Assembly: GCA_022791055.1 (NCBI GenBank)
Contig: JAAVYI010000006.1
Location: forward strand, 1-64,000
DNA length: 64,000 bases
Source: Clostridia bacterium
Lineage (GTDB): Bacteria; Bacillota; Clostridia; Christensenellales; Pumilibacteraceae
Reading direction: 5' to 3'
Position numbers and translations under genes: made by a program
In this document: piece by piece, positions 1 through 7,860 of the stretch
How the letters are laid out: every line of letters begins with the position of its first letter
Numbering within the stretch: position 1 is the first letter of the stretch
Notes under the pieces: generated by a model
Databases searched by the model: none
Told to the model about the DNA's origin: nothing
What the model saw: only the letters and a program-made list of their open reading frames with translations

Positions 1-125
1 AAGCTAAATGATGTGCAAACTTTTCCTAATCCGCTATGTTAAAATCATGTAAGGTATTGATTTTACATAAAGCAACATGATATTAAATAAAACAGGCTTG
101 GTGTAAGAAAGTAATTTTATATAGC

Positions 126-150
126 AAAAAGAGGAGCTTCTGCTCCTCTT
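126..150. terminator. Bidirectional intrinsic terminator
   Basis: A 7-bp perfect stem (GAGGAGC / GCTCCTC, 131-137 and 142-148) with a TTCT loop is flanked by an A-run on the left and a T-run on the right, so it can work on either strand. It lies downstream of the minus-strand tRNA gene and is its likely terminator. The stretch 1-125 shows no gene I can support. Confidence 0.8.
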
Positions 151-179
151 TTTATTATGTGATTTAGAAATAAAAAGTA

Positions 180-220
180 AATCCGAACCACTCACTTGTA
201 ACAAGTAAACAATTCGGATT
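180..220. repeat. Inverted repeat 3' of the tRNA gene
   Basis: AATCCGAA (180-187) and TTCGGATT (213-220) are perfect inverted arms. Between them lies a second small hairpin, ACTTG-taa-CAAGT. The element sits between the tRNA 3' end and the terminator, so it would be transcribed with the tRNA precursor. It could be a processing hairpin; there is no integrase nearby to suggest an attachment site. Confidence 0.45.
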
Positions 221-229
221 ATACTCTTT

Positions 230-306
230 TGGCGCGCCCTGAGGAGCTCGAATCCCCAACCTTTGGTTCCGTAGACCAACGCTCTATCCAATTGAGCTAA
301 GGGCGC
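230..306 (-). tRNA. tRNA-Arg(ACG)
   Basis: Read on the minus strand, the 77 nt fold into a full cloverleaf: acceptor stem GCGCCCT/AGGGCGC, D-arm GCTC/GAGC, anticodon stem TTGGT/ACCAA, and T-arm GGGGA-TTCGAGC-TCCTC. The 7-nt anticodon loop CTACGGA places ACG at positions 34-36, so it reads CGN arginine codons after A34-to-inosine editing. The discriminator is G and the 3' CCA is encoded in the DNA (232-230). Confidence 0.95.
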
Positions 307-336
307 ATATATCGATGCCTTTGCAAATGCTAGACT

Positions 337-365
337 ATTATATAAAACGTCGGGAAAAAAGTCAA
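337..365 (-). promoter_or_regulatory. Sigma-A promoter of the tRNA-Arg gene
   Basis: On the minus strand, TTGACT (365-360) and TATAAT (342-337) are separated by exactly 17 nt. The predicted start at about 330 is roughly 24 nt upstream of the mature tRNA 5' end at 306. Confidence 0.8.
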
Positions 366-443
366 GCGTTTTAGCGCCGTTCTTTGACATTTTCATTAAA
401 GTCGATCGTCGCGCGGCGGTGTACATGAAAGCGCGATTTTGTA

Positions 444-472
444 TTGACAAGACAACATTCGAATGCTATAAT
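444..472 (+). promoter_or_regulatory. Perfect-consensus promoter with extended -10
   Basis: TTGACA (444-449) and TATAAT (467-472) have a 17-nt spacer, and TG at 464-465 gives an extended -10. This is as close to consensus as a vegetative promoter gets. Transcription should start near 479, leaving a 5' leader of about 100 nt before the M60 peptidase gene. Confidence 0.85.
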
Positions 473-579
473 AGACTGACGTATTATATCCTATTGTATA
501 TAATGCGAGCGAATCGACGATTCCCGGTAAGAAAATTCCGGCGTTCGTCATATATGTAATAAGGTAAGGAGAATTTTTT

Positions 580-3500
580 ATGGCTGAAAAAGATTCCAAG
601 CAACCCACCGCGTCGAAGTCCGGTTCTACGCGACCTGCTACCCCTGCCGCGACATCGCGCACCGCTGCGGCGCGCCCCGGCGCAACCAAGCCGACAGCAG
701 CGACTTCGCGTCCTGCGGCTACTGCGCCTACTAAGTCGGCCGCAACGACAAAGCCCGCGGCAACCGCGAGACCGACCGCGACAGCGGCAAAGCCCGCGGC
801 CACGACGAAAACGCCTACGACCCCGGCAAGGCCTACGACCACGACAAAAGCGACCACGACAAAAGCGACCACGACCCCGGCAAGGCCTACGGCAACGACA
901 AAGGCCGCCAAGCCGACGGTTGCGGCAAGCCGATCGGTCGAAAAGCCGCAAGCAAAACCGGCGGCGAACAAGGCGGACGCCAAATCTTCGGGCGAGCGCG
1001 AGATGGTCGGCATTCTCGGCAACAAGACGGTACGCATTTCTATCGTCGCGGTTTTGGCATTCATCCTGATCGGTTCGCTGATTTTGGGCATTATACTCGG
1101 CGCAAAGGCTTGCAAAAAGACCAATGATCCGGGGCTGCCCGTCAATGTTACCAAGCCCTACGACACCGACAAAAAAGGGACGACGATCGTCGGCTATGCG
1201 GCCGAGCAGTTGGGTACGGTCGACCGCGACATTCCCCAAACGACAAAGAATGAGGGTCTGGACGCCTATCCCACCTACGGCTACACTTTAAAAAGCGTGA
1301 TCGGCAGCAGCGACGACAAAGTGGCCGCGCGCAATGCGCTGATCGCCGAATCAAGCTATTTGACGGCGACAGGCACGTGGAACGCCGGCGGCGGCAACTA
1401 TAAGTGGATGGACAGCGCGGGCAAGTTGTACAACGGTACGACGGCCGCGCCGGAGCCTACGCTCGACAAAAACGGGCAGCACAGACAGCTCTACAAGCAT
1501 TCCGCTTCGGTCGGGCTGTACTTCGGCGACGTTGCCGACGACGAGCCGGGTATCATCAAGTCGGTCACCATGCGTCCCCGCTCCTATACCCGCGGCTACG
1601 GCGTGACCGGCGTATACGCGCCGGCGGGCGAAGTCATCAAGATCGAAATGAGCGAGACCGACATGAACGCTACGGGCGGCATCGTCATTCACATCGGCCA
1701 GGCGCTTTACAACGGCAAAGCGAACAACATTTGGGCGGCCAAGGGACAGATGCAACGCATTCCGCACCTACTCAACACCATGGTCGTCGATAAAAACACA
1801 TCGGTTTTACAAAACGGCGTTTACACCGCGTATGTCGGCTCGTTCATCGGCGGACCGATCTATATCCGCAACGAGACGGCCACCTTTACGGTGACGATCT
1901 CGGGCGGCGTAACGTATTCGCATTTCATTTTGGGCTACACCACGCAAGACGAGTTCGAGAAGAACGCCAAGTCGTCGACGCCGTACTTCGATTTGGAAAT
2001 TTGGGACACCGGCGTACTGCATTCCGGCCCCAAATACTATGCCCAAAGTTTTTCTTACGACGACATTTACAAGGTGGCCGTTCTGTGGGATAAGGTCGCT
2101 TCGGTGACGACAACCGGCTCCACGCAAGGCATCGTATTCTTGTTCGATCCGTTCGTCGCAGCGGGCGCGGCGGTTGCGTTTCCCGGGCAAGGTTCGGTCA
2201 ACTGCCCTGCCGATTGGATGAACGGTGCGCTCAACTACAATACGATTGTCAGTTCCGGCGCATGGGGCAACTTCCACGAATACCACCACAATTTCCAGGG
2301 CTACGGCGTGGGCGCGGGCGGCGAGGTCACCAACAACGGCATGACGCTGGTCTCCTATGCGCTATTCACCAAGATTTCCTCCCACCGCGGTATTTCCGGT
2401 TACGGCGGCGCGGGACTGGGCGGCTGGAACAGCTATACCAGCGCGACCTGGGCGCTCAACGAGGTACTCAAAATTGCCAAACCCGACGAAAACCCGTCCA
2501 ACGGCAATAAAGGGCTGTCGCTGTATGCGACGTTGTTGCACAACTTCGGCCCGGATGCCTACATTCAATCCAAAATACAGCAAAGAAGCAAGCACTACGG
2601 CGAAAATTATCAAGGGTATTTGCGCGCCTGGCAGGACATCACGCACCAGGATATGACGTATTACTTCAAGGATATTCTCCAAGGCATCGACGAGACGACG
2701 GCCGCCAAGTGGCGCAATGCCGACTACCCCACCTTTGTCCCGATTTCGTCTGTGTACCAGACCGGCAGAAGCTACACATTCGACGGCGAGAAAAAGTACA
2801 TCACCACCATGCAACCGTATGTCATCCCCACCGAATACGACTTTACGGTCGACCTTTCCAAGTATACGGCGCCGAGCGGCCAGTACGCTAGCGGCAGCGT
2901 TATGCTGCCCGACGGGTTCGACTATACGGTAAAAGCGATCTCCGACCCCGAAAACGGCTCGATCGTCAACAAGGATCTCGGCGGCAAGAAATTTTCCTAT
3001 CGCCCCGACGGCACCAAGCGTTCGGGCAAGATCGTTGTCACGCTAGGTCTCACCAAGACAAACGCCGGCATTGTGACCAACCGCCTCGATGACGTCGATT
3101 TGGTGTTGGAATTCGAGCCGTCGCACGAAACCAACAAAACCAAATTAAAGCGCACTACGTACACCTATGCGGCTGCCGATATGTACACCGACGCAGAGAC
3201 CGCATATGAAAACAATTTTGCCGGCTACACCGGCACGCCCACAGAATGGGATCATTCCAACCCTACACAGAACTGCAATACGGATATATGGTTCTTCACC
3301 GATGCGAACGCCGATAAATTCCCCAACGCCGACCCCATTAAACACAAAATAAAAGACAACACGATCGAAGAGATCGACGGCAAACTGTACTTCGAGGATG
3401 CCGGCAAATACCGAATTTACTTGCGCGGCAGAAAGAATTGCGCCGTATACTACTCCGTCGACGGCGGCGCGACCTATCAGTTGGGTGCGGCCGTCAAGAA

Positions 3501-4683
3501 CGGCAACGGCTCGAAATTCTATGTTAACGATCCGAACTCGTACTTCGATTTGGAGCTGAAAGAACATTCGTGGGTATACGTTAAAGAAATCTTAATCGTA
3601 CAGTCCGCAGTTTCCAGCTATATCGGGCTGGGTACGGCGAAATGGACGGAACCGATGTTCACCATGACGGAGGACGAGGACGGAACCATCCACTACTTCG
3701 ACTATCAGGGTCACGAAGTGACCGAAGAAGAGGCCAACAACGCCGAACTGATCGCGCCGACCAAAGCGTCGTATGTCAACGCGTATCGCCCGAGCTATGA
3801 ATTCCCGTCCAACGCGAGTTTCGAGACCGATTACTTCTATACGCGCAAGTATACGTACTCCTACAGCGATATAAAAGTTTTCGACGCCGCGCAAACTTGT
3901 ATTTCTTCCAATTACCTGCCTTGGGACAATACGCCCACGCACGCGATCGACAACCTGTTTGATAACGACGACCAAACATTCATTCACAGCAATAGAACCA
4001 GCATATCCGATACCAATCCGTTTATCGTCGAAGTCAAACTGTCCTCTCCCGTCCGCGCCAATCGCTTGACATTCCACGGGTCTGCCGTCAAGGACGGTTA
4101 TGCCTCTTACTTACCCAAGACGTTTAAAGTCTGGGTCAAGGAAAACGAACAAGACGAATGGACGCTTGTCGCCGACGTTGCGGCGTCTACCCTCGGCAAG
4201 TTGCAAGTGGTTGCCGACTTCGACGAATACCATACGTTCGGATATTACAAAGTATCGGTAACCGATACGCATTCCACCGGTTACAATAAGTATATCTGTC
4301 TGAACAAAATCGAGCTTTCGTCGATCTTTGCCGTACCGAACGGCAACCACATTACGCCCGACAACGAGATGTTCACCTATCAAGGTACCTGGCAGGGCGC
4401 GCAAGCCAATTCCTCGTTCGGACATGTGTACGTCGCCAACAAAGGCGCGTCGATGTCGTTCGAGTTTACCGGCACCCGCCTCATGCTGCTTTCGTCCGCC
4501 GCTTACGGCAAGAATTTTGAGGTCTATATCGACGGACAGAAAATCGACTCGGTCGCCGTCAAAGAAGATCCCTCACCGTTTGCCGTCTCGTACATTTCGA
4601 GCGAACTGACCGCCGGCAAGCACACCGTAACCGTCCAATGCCTAGGCGAAACCAGCATCGATTCGGTCGTAACATTCGCTTAA
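580..4683 (+). CDS. Membrane-anchored M60-type metallopeptidase with F5/8C-like domain
   Basis: The protein has 1,367 residues. Residues 1 to ~140 are a low-complexity Ala/Thr/Pro/Lys tail with short tandem repeats. Residues ~151-173 form one hydrophobic membrane segment followed by CKK, so the rest is predicted to be extracellular. The zinc site HEYHH (566-570) followed by E582 fits the gluzincin motif HExxH-x(8-28)-E of the M60/enhancin family, which cleaves mucin-type glycoproteins. Residues ~1090-1247 resemble a discoidin (F5/8 type C) carbohydrate-binding domain, and the last ~110 residues look like another beta-sandwich module. The start is set by GGAG 8-9 nt upstream of ATG. The gene is monocistronic between its own promoter and terminator. 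The substrate is inferred from the family only. Confidence 0.85.
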   Translation: MAEKDSKQPTASKSGSTRPATPAATSRTAAARPGATKPTAATSRPAATAPTKSAATTKPAATARPTATAAKPAATTKTPTTPARPTTTTKATTTKATTTPARPTATTKAAKPTVAASRSVEKPQAKPAANKADAKSSGEREMVGILGNKTVRISIVAVLAFILIGSLILGIILGAKACKKTNDPGLPVNVTKPYDTDKKGTTIVGYAAEQLGTVDRDIPQTTKNEGLDAYPTYGYTLKSVIGSSDDKVAARNALIAESSYLTATGTWNAGGGNYKWMDSAGKLYNGTTAAPEPTLDKNGQHRQLYKHSASVGLYFGDVADDEPGIIKSVTMRPRSYTRGYGVTGVYAPAGEVIKIEMSETDMNATGGIVIHIGQALYNGKANNIWAAKGQMQRIPHLLNTMVVDKNTSVLQNGVYTAYVGSFIGGPIYIRNETATFTVTISGGVTYSHFILGYTTQDEFEKNAKSSTPYFDLEIWDTGVLHSGPKYYAQSFSYDDIYKVAVLWDKVASVTTTGSTQGIVFLFDPFVAAGAAVAFPGQGSVNCPADWMNGALNYNTIVSSGAWGNFHEYHHNFQGYGVGAGGEVTNNGMTLVSYALFTKISSHRGISGYGGAGLGGWNSYTSATWALNEVLKIAKPDENPSNGNKGLSLYATLLHNFGPDAYIQSKIQQRSKHYGENYQGYLRAWQDITHQDMTYYFKDILQGIDETTAAKWRNADYPTFVPISSVYQTGRSYTFDGEKKYITTMQPYVIPTEYDFTVDLSKYTAPSGQYASGSVMLPDGFDYTVKAISDPENGSIVNKDLGGKKFSYRPDGTKRSGKIVVTLGLTKTNAGIVTNRLDDVDLVLEFEPSHETNKTKLKRTTYTYAAADMYTDAETAYENNFAGYTGTPTEWDHSNPTQNCNTDIWFFTDANADKFPNADPIKHKIKDNTIEEIDGKLYFEDAGKYRIYLRGRKNCAVYYSVDGGATYQLGAAVKNGNGSKFYVNDPNSYFDLELKEHSWVYVKEILIVQSAVSSYIGLGTAKWTEPMFTMTEDEDGTIHYFDYQGHEVTEEEANNAELIAPTKASYVNAYRPSYEFPSNASFETDYFYTRKYTYSYSDIKVFDAAQTCISSNYLPWDNTPTHAIDNLFDNDDQTFIHSNRTSISDTNPFIVEVKLSSPVRANRLTFHGSAVKDGYASYLPKTFKVWVKENEQDEWTLVADVAASTLGKLQVVADFDEYHTFGYYKVSVTDTHSTGYNKYICLNKIELSSIFAVPNGNHITPDNEMFTYQGTWQGAQANSSFGHVYVANKGASMSFEFTGTRLMLLSSAAYGKNFEVYIDGQKIDSVAVKEDPSPFAVSYISSELTAGKHTVTVQCLGETSIDSVVTFA

Positions 4684-4698
4684 GATTCCATAAGCCAC

Positions 4699-4732
4699 AA
4701 AAAAGGAAGTCTCTCGCGGGACTTCCTTTTTT
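4699..4732. terminator. Bidirectional intrinsic terminator
   Basis: GGAAGTC (4705-4711) pairs with GACTTCC (4720-4726), with A6 before and T6 after. It ends both the converging plus-strand peptidase gene and the minus-strand sugar-utilisation locus whose last gene stops at 4753. Confidence 0.9.
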
Positions 4733-4752
4733 GATTGCCTGTAAAATGTTTT

Positions 4753-5772
4753 TTACCGCTGTACGCGGCCGGAGCCGTCGCCGCCGGCGAGCGATTGGAC
4801 TTCCGACACCGAGACAAGATTATAGTCGCCTTCGATGCTGTGTTTTAAGCAGCTGGCCGCTACGGCGAACTCGATGGCGTTCTGCGGGGCGTAGTTGTTT
4901 AGCAGCGAGTAAATCAGGCCGCCGCCGAAGCTGTCGCCGCCGCCCACGCGGTCGACGATGTGCATCGAATATTTTTTGGAGAAATAGGCTTTACCGCCGG
5001 TGTACAGCATACCCGACCAGTCGTTGTCGGACGCCGATTTGCTTTCCCGCAGCGTGATCGCCACGCCCTGAAAGCCGAACTTCTTTGTCAGCTTTTCCGC
5101 CACCGAAATATAGCCGTCGCGGTCGAGTTTGCCGCCGGTGATGTCGGTGTTATCGGCCTCGATCCCGAACACGTCTTTAGCGTCCTCTTCGTTGGCGATA
5201 CAGTAGTCGACGTACTTGCACAGTTCGCCCATCACCTTGCCGGCCTTTTCTTTGCTCCACAGCTTTTTGCGGAAATTGAGGTCGCAGGACACGGGGATCT
5301 TGCGCTTTTTCGCCTCTGCCACCGCGGCCAAACAGATGTCGGCCACGCTGTCGGAGAGCGCGGGCGTGATCCCGGTAAAGTGGAACCAGTCGACGCCGTC
5401 GAATATGTTTGCCCAGTCGAAGTCGTCTTTTGCGGCGGTGGCGATCGACGAATGCGCGCGGTCGTAAATGACTTTACTGGGGCGTTGGCTGGCTCCCTTT
5501 TCGCAGTAGTAGATACCCACCCGCTCGCCGCCGCGCACGATCTTACTTGTGTCGACGCCGAACTTACGTAAAGAGTTGACGGCGGCCTGCCCGATCTCGT
5601 GCGCGGGCAGTTTGGTGACGAATGCCGCGTCGACGCCGTAGTTTGCTAGCGACACGGCCACATTGGCCTCCGCGCCGCCGAACGTCGCCTCGTATTTGTC
5701 ACTTTGCACAAACCGCAGATAGTTTTCGGGCGCCAAGCGCAACATCAATTCACCGAATGTGATCGCTTTCAT
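4753..5772 (-). CDS. kdgK: 2-dehydro-3-deoxygluconokinase (KDG kinase, PfkB family)
   Basis: This 339-residue cytosolic sugar kinase makes KDPG from 2-keto-3-deoxygluconate and ATP, the step between UxuA and KDPG aldolase. Visible features are the N-terminal MKAITFGELMLRL start, the first PfkB signature (GGAEANVAVSLANYG), and the second signature DRVGGGDSFGGG with the catalytic Asp. The length is usual for the family. An ATG six codons further upstream exists, but an AAGAGG ribosome site 9 nt before the ATG at 5772 supports this start. It is the last gene of the minus-strand locus and is separated from the aldolase gene by a MITE-like repeat. Confidence 0.9.
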   Translation of the reverse strand: MKAITFGELMLRLAPENYLRFVQSDKYEATFGGAEANVAVSLANYGVDAAFVTKLPAHEIGQAAVNSLRKFGVDTSKIVRGGERVGIYYCEKGASQRPSKVIYDRAHSSIATAAKDDFDWANIFDGVDWFHFTGITPALSDSVADICLAAVAEAKKRKIPVSCDLNFRKKLWSKEKAGKVMGELCKYVDYCIANEEDAKDVFGIEADNTDITGGKLDRDGYISVAEKLTKKFGFQGVAITLRESKSASDNDWSGMLYTGGKAYFSKKYSMHIVDRVGGGDSFGGGLIYSLLNNYAPQNAIEFAVAASCLKHSIEGDYNLVSVSEVQSLAGGDGSGRVQR

Positions 5773-5820
5773 ATAATAAACCTCTTGCATATGAATTTTT
5801 TAAGATTAACCGTCATTAGC

Positions 5821-5999
5821 GCCAAAGACAAAATGTCCGGAAGAAACGAGTACGCACACACTTTGTCACCCTCGGAGCGAAAGTCGAGGGGTCTAGCGTA
5901 GCGAATCCATAATTTATACGCCTGCATACATTCTTGCGTACCGCTCGAAATGACAAACGGTCTTTACTGCTTTCCAAGCGGTTTTGTCTTTGGCTATTG
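5821..5999. repeat. MITE-like dispersed repeat R1, copy 1
   Basis: The core (5862-5957) starts TTTGTCA and ends TGACAAA and has internal arms of the type CGAGCG..AGTCGAG. An outer perfect 13-bp inverted repeat, GCCAAAGACAAAA (5821-5833) and TTTTGTCTTTGGC (5982-5994), encloses it. Flanking sequence shared with copy 2 extends the homology to about 5847-5999. Other copies lie at 44849-44999 and 46219-46314. No transposase is encoded; the structure suggests a non-autonomous element. It fills the gap between the KDPG aldolase and kdgK genes. Confidence 0.75.
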
Positions 6000-6026
6000 C
6001 GAACGCAGTGAAGCAATCTCTTGCTT

Positions 6027-6551
6027 TTACGCCAAGTAACTGCCGCCGACGGCAAACACGTTGGGCAGCGCCAAAAATTCGGCCTCGTTGTCGGCCGTCA
6101 CGCCGCCGGTCGGGATAAACTTGACTTGCGGGAACGGACCCGACAGGGCTTTGATCGCCTTGATACCGCCGTACACGCCGGCGGGAAAGAACTTGATCAC
6201 GGTAATGCCCAGTTCGAGCGCGGCCATGATTTCGGTCGGGGTCACGCAACCGGGATAATACGGGACGTCGTATTTTTTACACACCGCCGCAACCGCCTCG
6301 CTTAAGCCCGGCGAGACGATAAACTTAGCGCCCGCGGCGATCGCCTTTTCGCACTGCGCGGCGTTGATGACCGTTCCCGCGCCGATATTCATATCGGGGA
6401 ACTTTTCGCACGCCGACCGAATCGCACCTTCGGCGCACGCTGTGCGGAATGTGATCTCGGCCGTATGCAACCCCTTATTCAACAGGTTTTGCATGGCGCG
6501 TTCGGTGTCGGCTACGTCTTGTATCGTGATCAGCGGTATTCTCTTTTCCAT
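6027..6551 (-). CDS. eda: KDPG aldolase, C-terminally short
   Basis: It splits 2-keto-3-deoxy-6-phosphogluconate into pyruvate and glyceraldehyde-3-phosphate. The Schiff-base lysine lies in VIKFFPAG, the catalytic Glu in EITFRT, and the phosphate-binding PTGG motif is present. The start at MEKRIPLI is set by AAGGAG 9 nt upstream; an upstream ATG (6581) has no such site. The protein has 174 residues and stops right after GGSYLA, where E. coli Eda continues for about 28 more residues forming the last helix. The stop codon lies ~30 bp from the edge of repeat R1, so an insertion probably removed the 3' end. Whether the enzyme remains active is unknown. Confidence 0.85.
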   Translation of the reverse strand: MEKRIPLITIQDVADTERAMQNLLNKGLHTAEITFRTACAEGAIRSACEKFPDMNIGAGTVINAAQCEKAIAAGAKFIVSPGLSEAVAAVCKKYDVPYYPGCVTPTEIMAALELGITVIKFFPAGVYGGIKAIKALSGPFPQVKFIPTGGVTADNEAEFLALPNVFAVGGSYLA

Positions 6552-6666
6552 GTTTTTTGTCTCCTTACAATTCTTTGACAACTTCCGTTCGCCGCCCTAT
6601 GCCTCGCTTTTAACGGAAAAACGAGACGGAAAACGAAACGTAAAGGCGGCGTAGAGTAGTGCAATA

Positions 6667-6829
6667 AGCCGCAACAGTTGGCAAGTCGGTGCGGGCGCGA
6701 CGCGGCGGCACGACGTGCCGTAAAAAATGTTCGTGGAACATTTTTTAGCCAAAGCGGCGAAGTGGGTACCACGAGCCGGGGCGTAGTTCGACCTACGTGA
6801 CCGCATCGGTTTGGCAAGCGTAGCCGCTA
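6667..6829. repeat. Hairpin repeat R2, copy 1 (interrupted)
   Basis: This lies in the 304-bp gap between the SDR gene (ends 6856) and the aldolase start (6551). The left arm AGCCGCAACAGTTGGCAA and the right arm near 6801-6829 are imperfectly complementary around a small hairpin CGTAG-TTCGAC-CTACG. About 85 bp are inserted between the arms, including an 11-bp perfect hairpin AAAAAATGTTC/GAACATTTTTT (6722-6746) and GGCAC/GTGCC. Copies 2 and 3 lie at 7774-7850 and 48946-49023. I see no gene in this gap. Confidence 0.7.
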
Positions 6830-6855
6830 TATGCCCGCAGATACGCCGCCGTAAG

Positions 6856-7686
6856 TTACACGCCCGAATATGCGCTGAACCCCCCGTCGACCGGAATGAC
6901 CGCGCCGGTGACGAATCCGCTTGCGCGGTCGTCGGCCAGCCACAACAGCGCGCCGGTCAGGTCGGAGATCTCGCCGAACTTGTTCATCGGCGTAGCCGCC
7001 AAAATCTTGCCGGTGCGCGCCGTCGGCGTACCGTCGGCATTGTAGAGTAGATTGCGGTTTTGGTTGGTGACGAAAAAGCCGGGCGCAATGGCGTTGCAAC
7101 GAATGTTGCACGGCGCAAAGTGTACGGCAAGCCACTGCGTGAAGTTGGAAATTCCGGCTTTTGCCGCGCTGTACGCTGGGATCTTGGTCAGCGGACGATA
7201 GGCGTTCATACTCGAAATATTGATGATATTGCCGCCTGTAGCCAGCATATCCGCCGCAAACACCTGCGTGACGAGAAATGCCGACGTGATGTTGAGGTCG
7301 AACACGAATTTGAGACCGCTTTCGTCGAGCGCAAAGAAATCTTTGGCCCCGCTAAGGTCGGGCGTCATATACTCGTTATCGGTAGTCGCCCGCGGGTTGT
7401 TGCCGCCTGCGCCGTTGATGAGAAAGTTGACCTTGCCCCAACGCGCGTTGACCGTCTCTTTGGCCTTTTGAATGTCGGCTTTGTCGAGACAGTTGCACTT
7501 GACGGCCAGAGCGTTCGCGCCGATCTCGTCGGCGACCGCTTTTGCCGCAGGCTCGTTGATGTCGAGCAGTGCGACTTTTGCGCCGCACGTAGCCAGCGCC
7601 CGCGCGAACTCGGCGCAAATGACGCCGCCCGCGCCGGTGATCGCCACGACCTTATTTTTTAAATCGACTGTAAAGGGCAGTTTCAT
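6856..7686 (-). CDS. SDR-family fructuronate reductase (D-mannonate oxidoreductase)
   Basis: A 276-residue short-chain dehydrogenase: nucleotide-binding TGAGGVI near residue 17, the DI motif after beta-2, catalytic Ser in INISSMNAY, and YSAAK as the YxxxK pair. The C-terminal part (APGFFVTNQNRNLL...TPMNKFGE...PVDGGFSAYSGV) resembles the Bacillus YjmF-type D-mannonate oxidoreductase, which reduces D-fructuronate to D-mannonate. Position next to uxuA and uxaC supports this over other SDR roles. Start: AAGGAG 7 nt before the ATG at 7686. It has no relation to the long-chain UxuB family, so I leave the symbol blank. Confidence 0.8.
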   Translation of the reverse strand: MKLPFTVDLKNKVVAITGAGGVICAEFARALATCGAKVALLDINEPAAKAVADEIGANALAVKCNCLDKADIQKAKETVNARWGKVNFLINGAGGNNPRATTDNEYMTPDLSGAKDFFALDESGLKFVFDLNITSAFLVTQVFAADMLATGGNIINISSMNAYRPLTKIPAYSAAKAGISNFTQWLAVHFAPCNIRCNAIAPGFFVTNQNRNLLYNADGTPTARTGKILAATPMNKFGEISDLTGALLWLADDRASGFVTGAVIPVDGGFSAYSGV

Positions 7687-7773
7687 TTTTGTTCTCCTTA
7701 TGATTTCGGTTTTTGTATGATGGCGTGTCATGCCAGTCCTACACTCTGTGCGACGGCGCAGAGTGGTGCAGAG

Positions 7774-7850
7774 AGCGGCAACAGTTGACAAGCGATGCGG
7801 GAGCGTAGTTCGACCTACGTGACCGCATCGACTTGGCAAGCGTAGCCGCT
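7774..7850. repeat. Hairpin repeat R2, copy 2
   Basis: An uninterrupted copy of about 77 bp between uxuA (ends 7861) and the SDR gene start (7686). The outer arms (AGCGGCAACAGTTG... and ...GGCAAGCGTAGCCGCT) and the inner ATGCGG/CCGCAT pair enclose the hairpin CGTAG-TTCGAC-CTACG. It would be part of the operon transcript. Arm sequences differ from copies 1 and 3 but stay complementary to each other. Confidence 0.75.
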
Positions 7851-7860
7851 ATATGTGCCG

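Noticed and set aside
180..306. Phage or island attachment site at the tRNA-Arg gene
   Set aside because: No integrase, no repeated tRNA 3' fragment and no foreign gene block is seen in the window.
396..1239. Minus-strand frames opposite the start of the M60 gene
   Set aside because: They are the complement of the repetitive Ala/Thr/Pro/Lys tail, giving Val/Ala/Gly or Arg/Cys-rich low-complexity proteins without a start signal.
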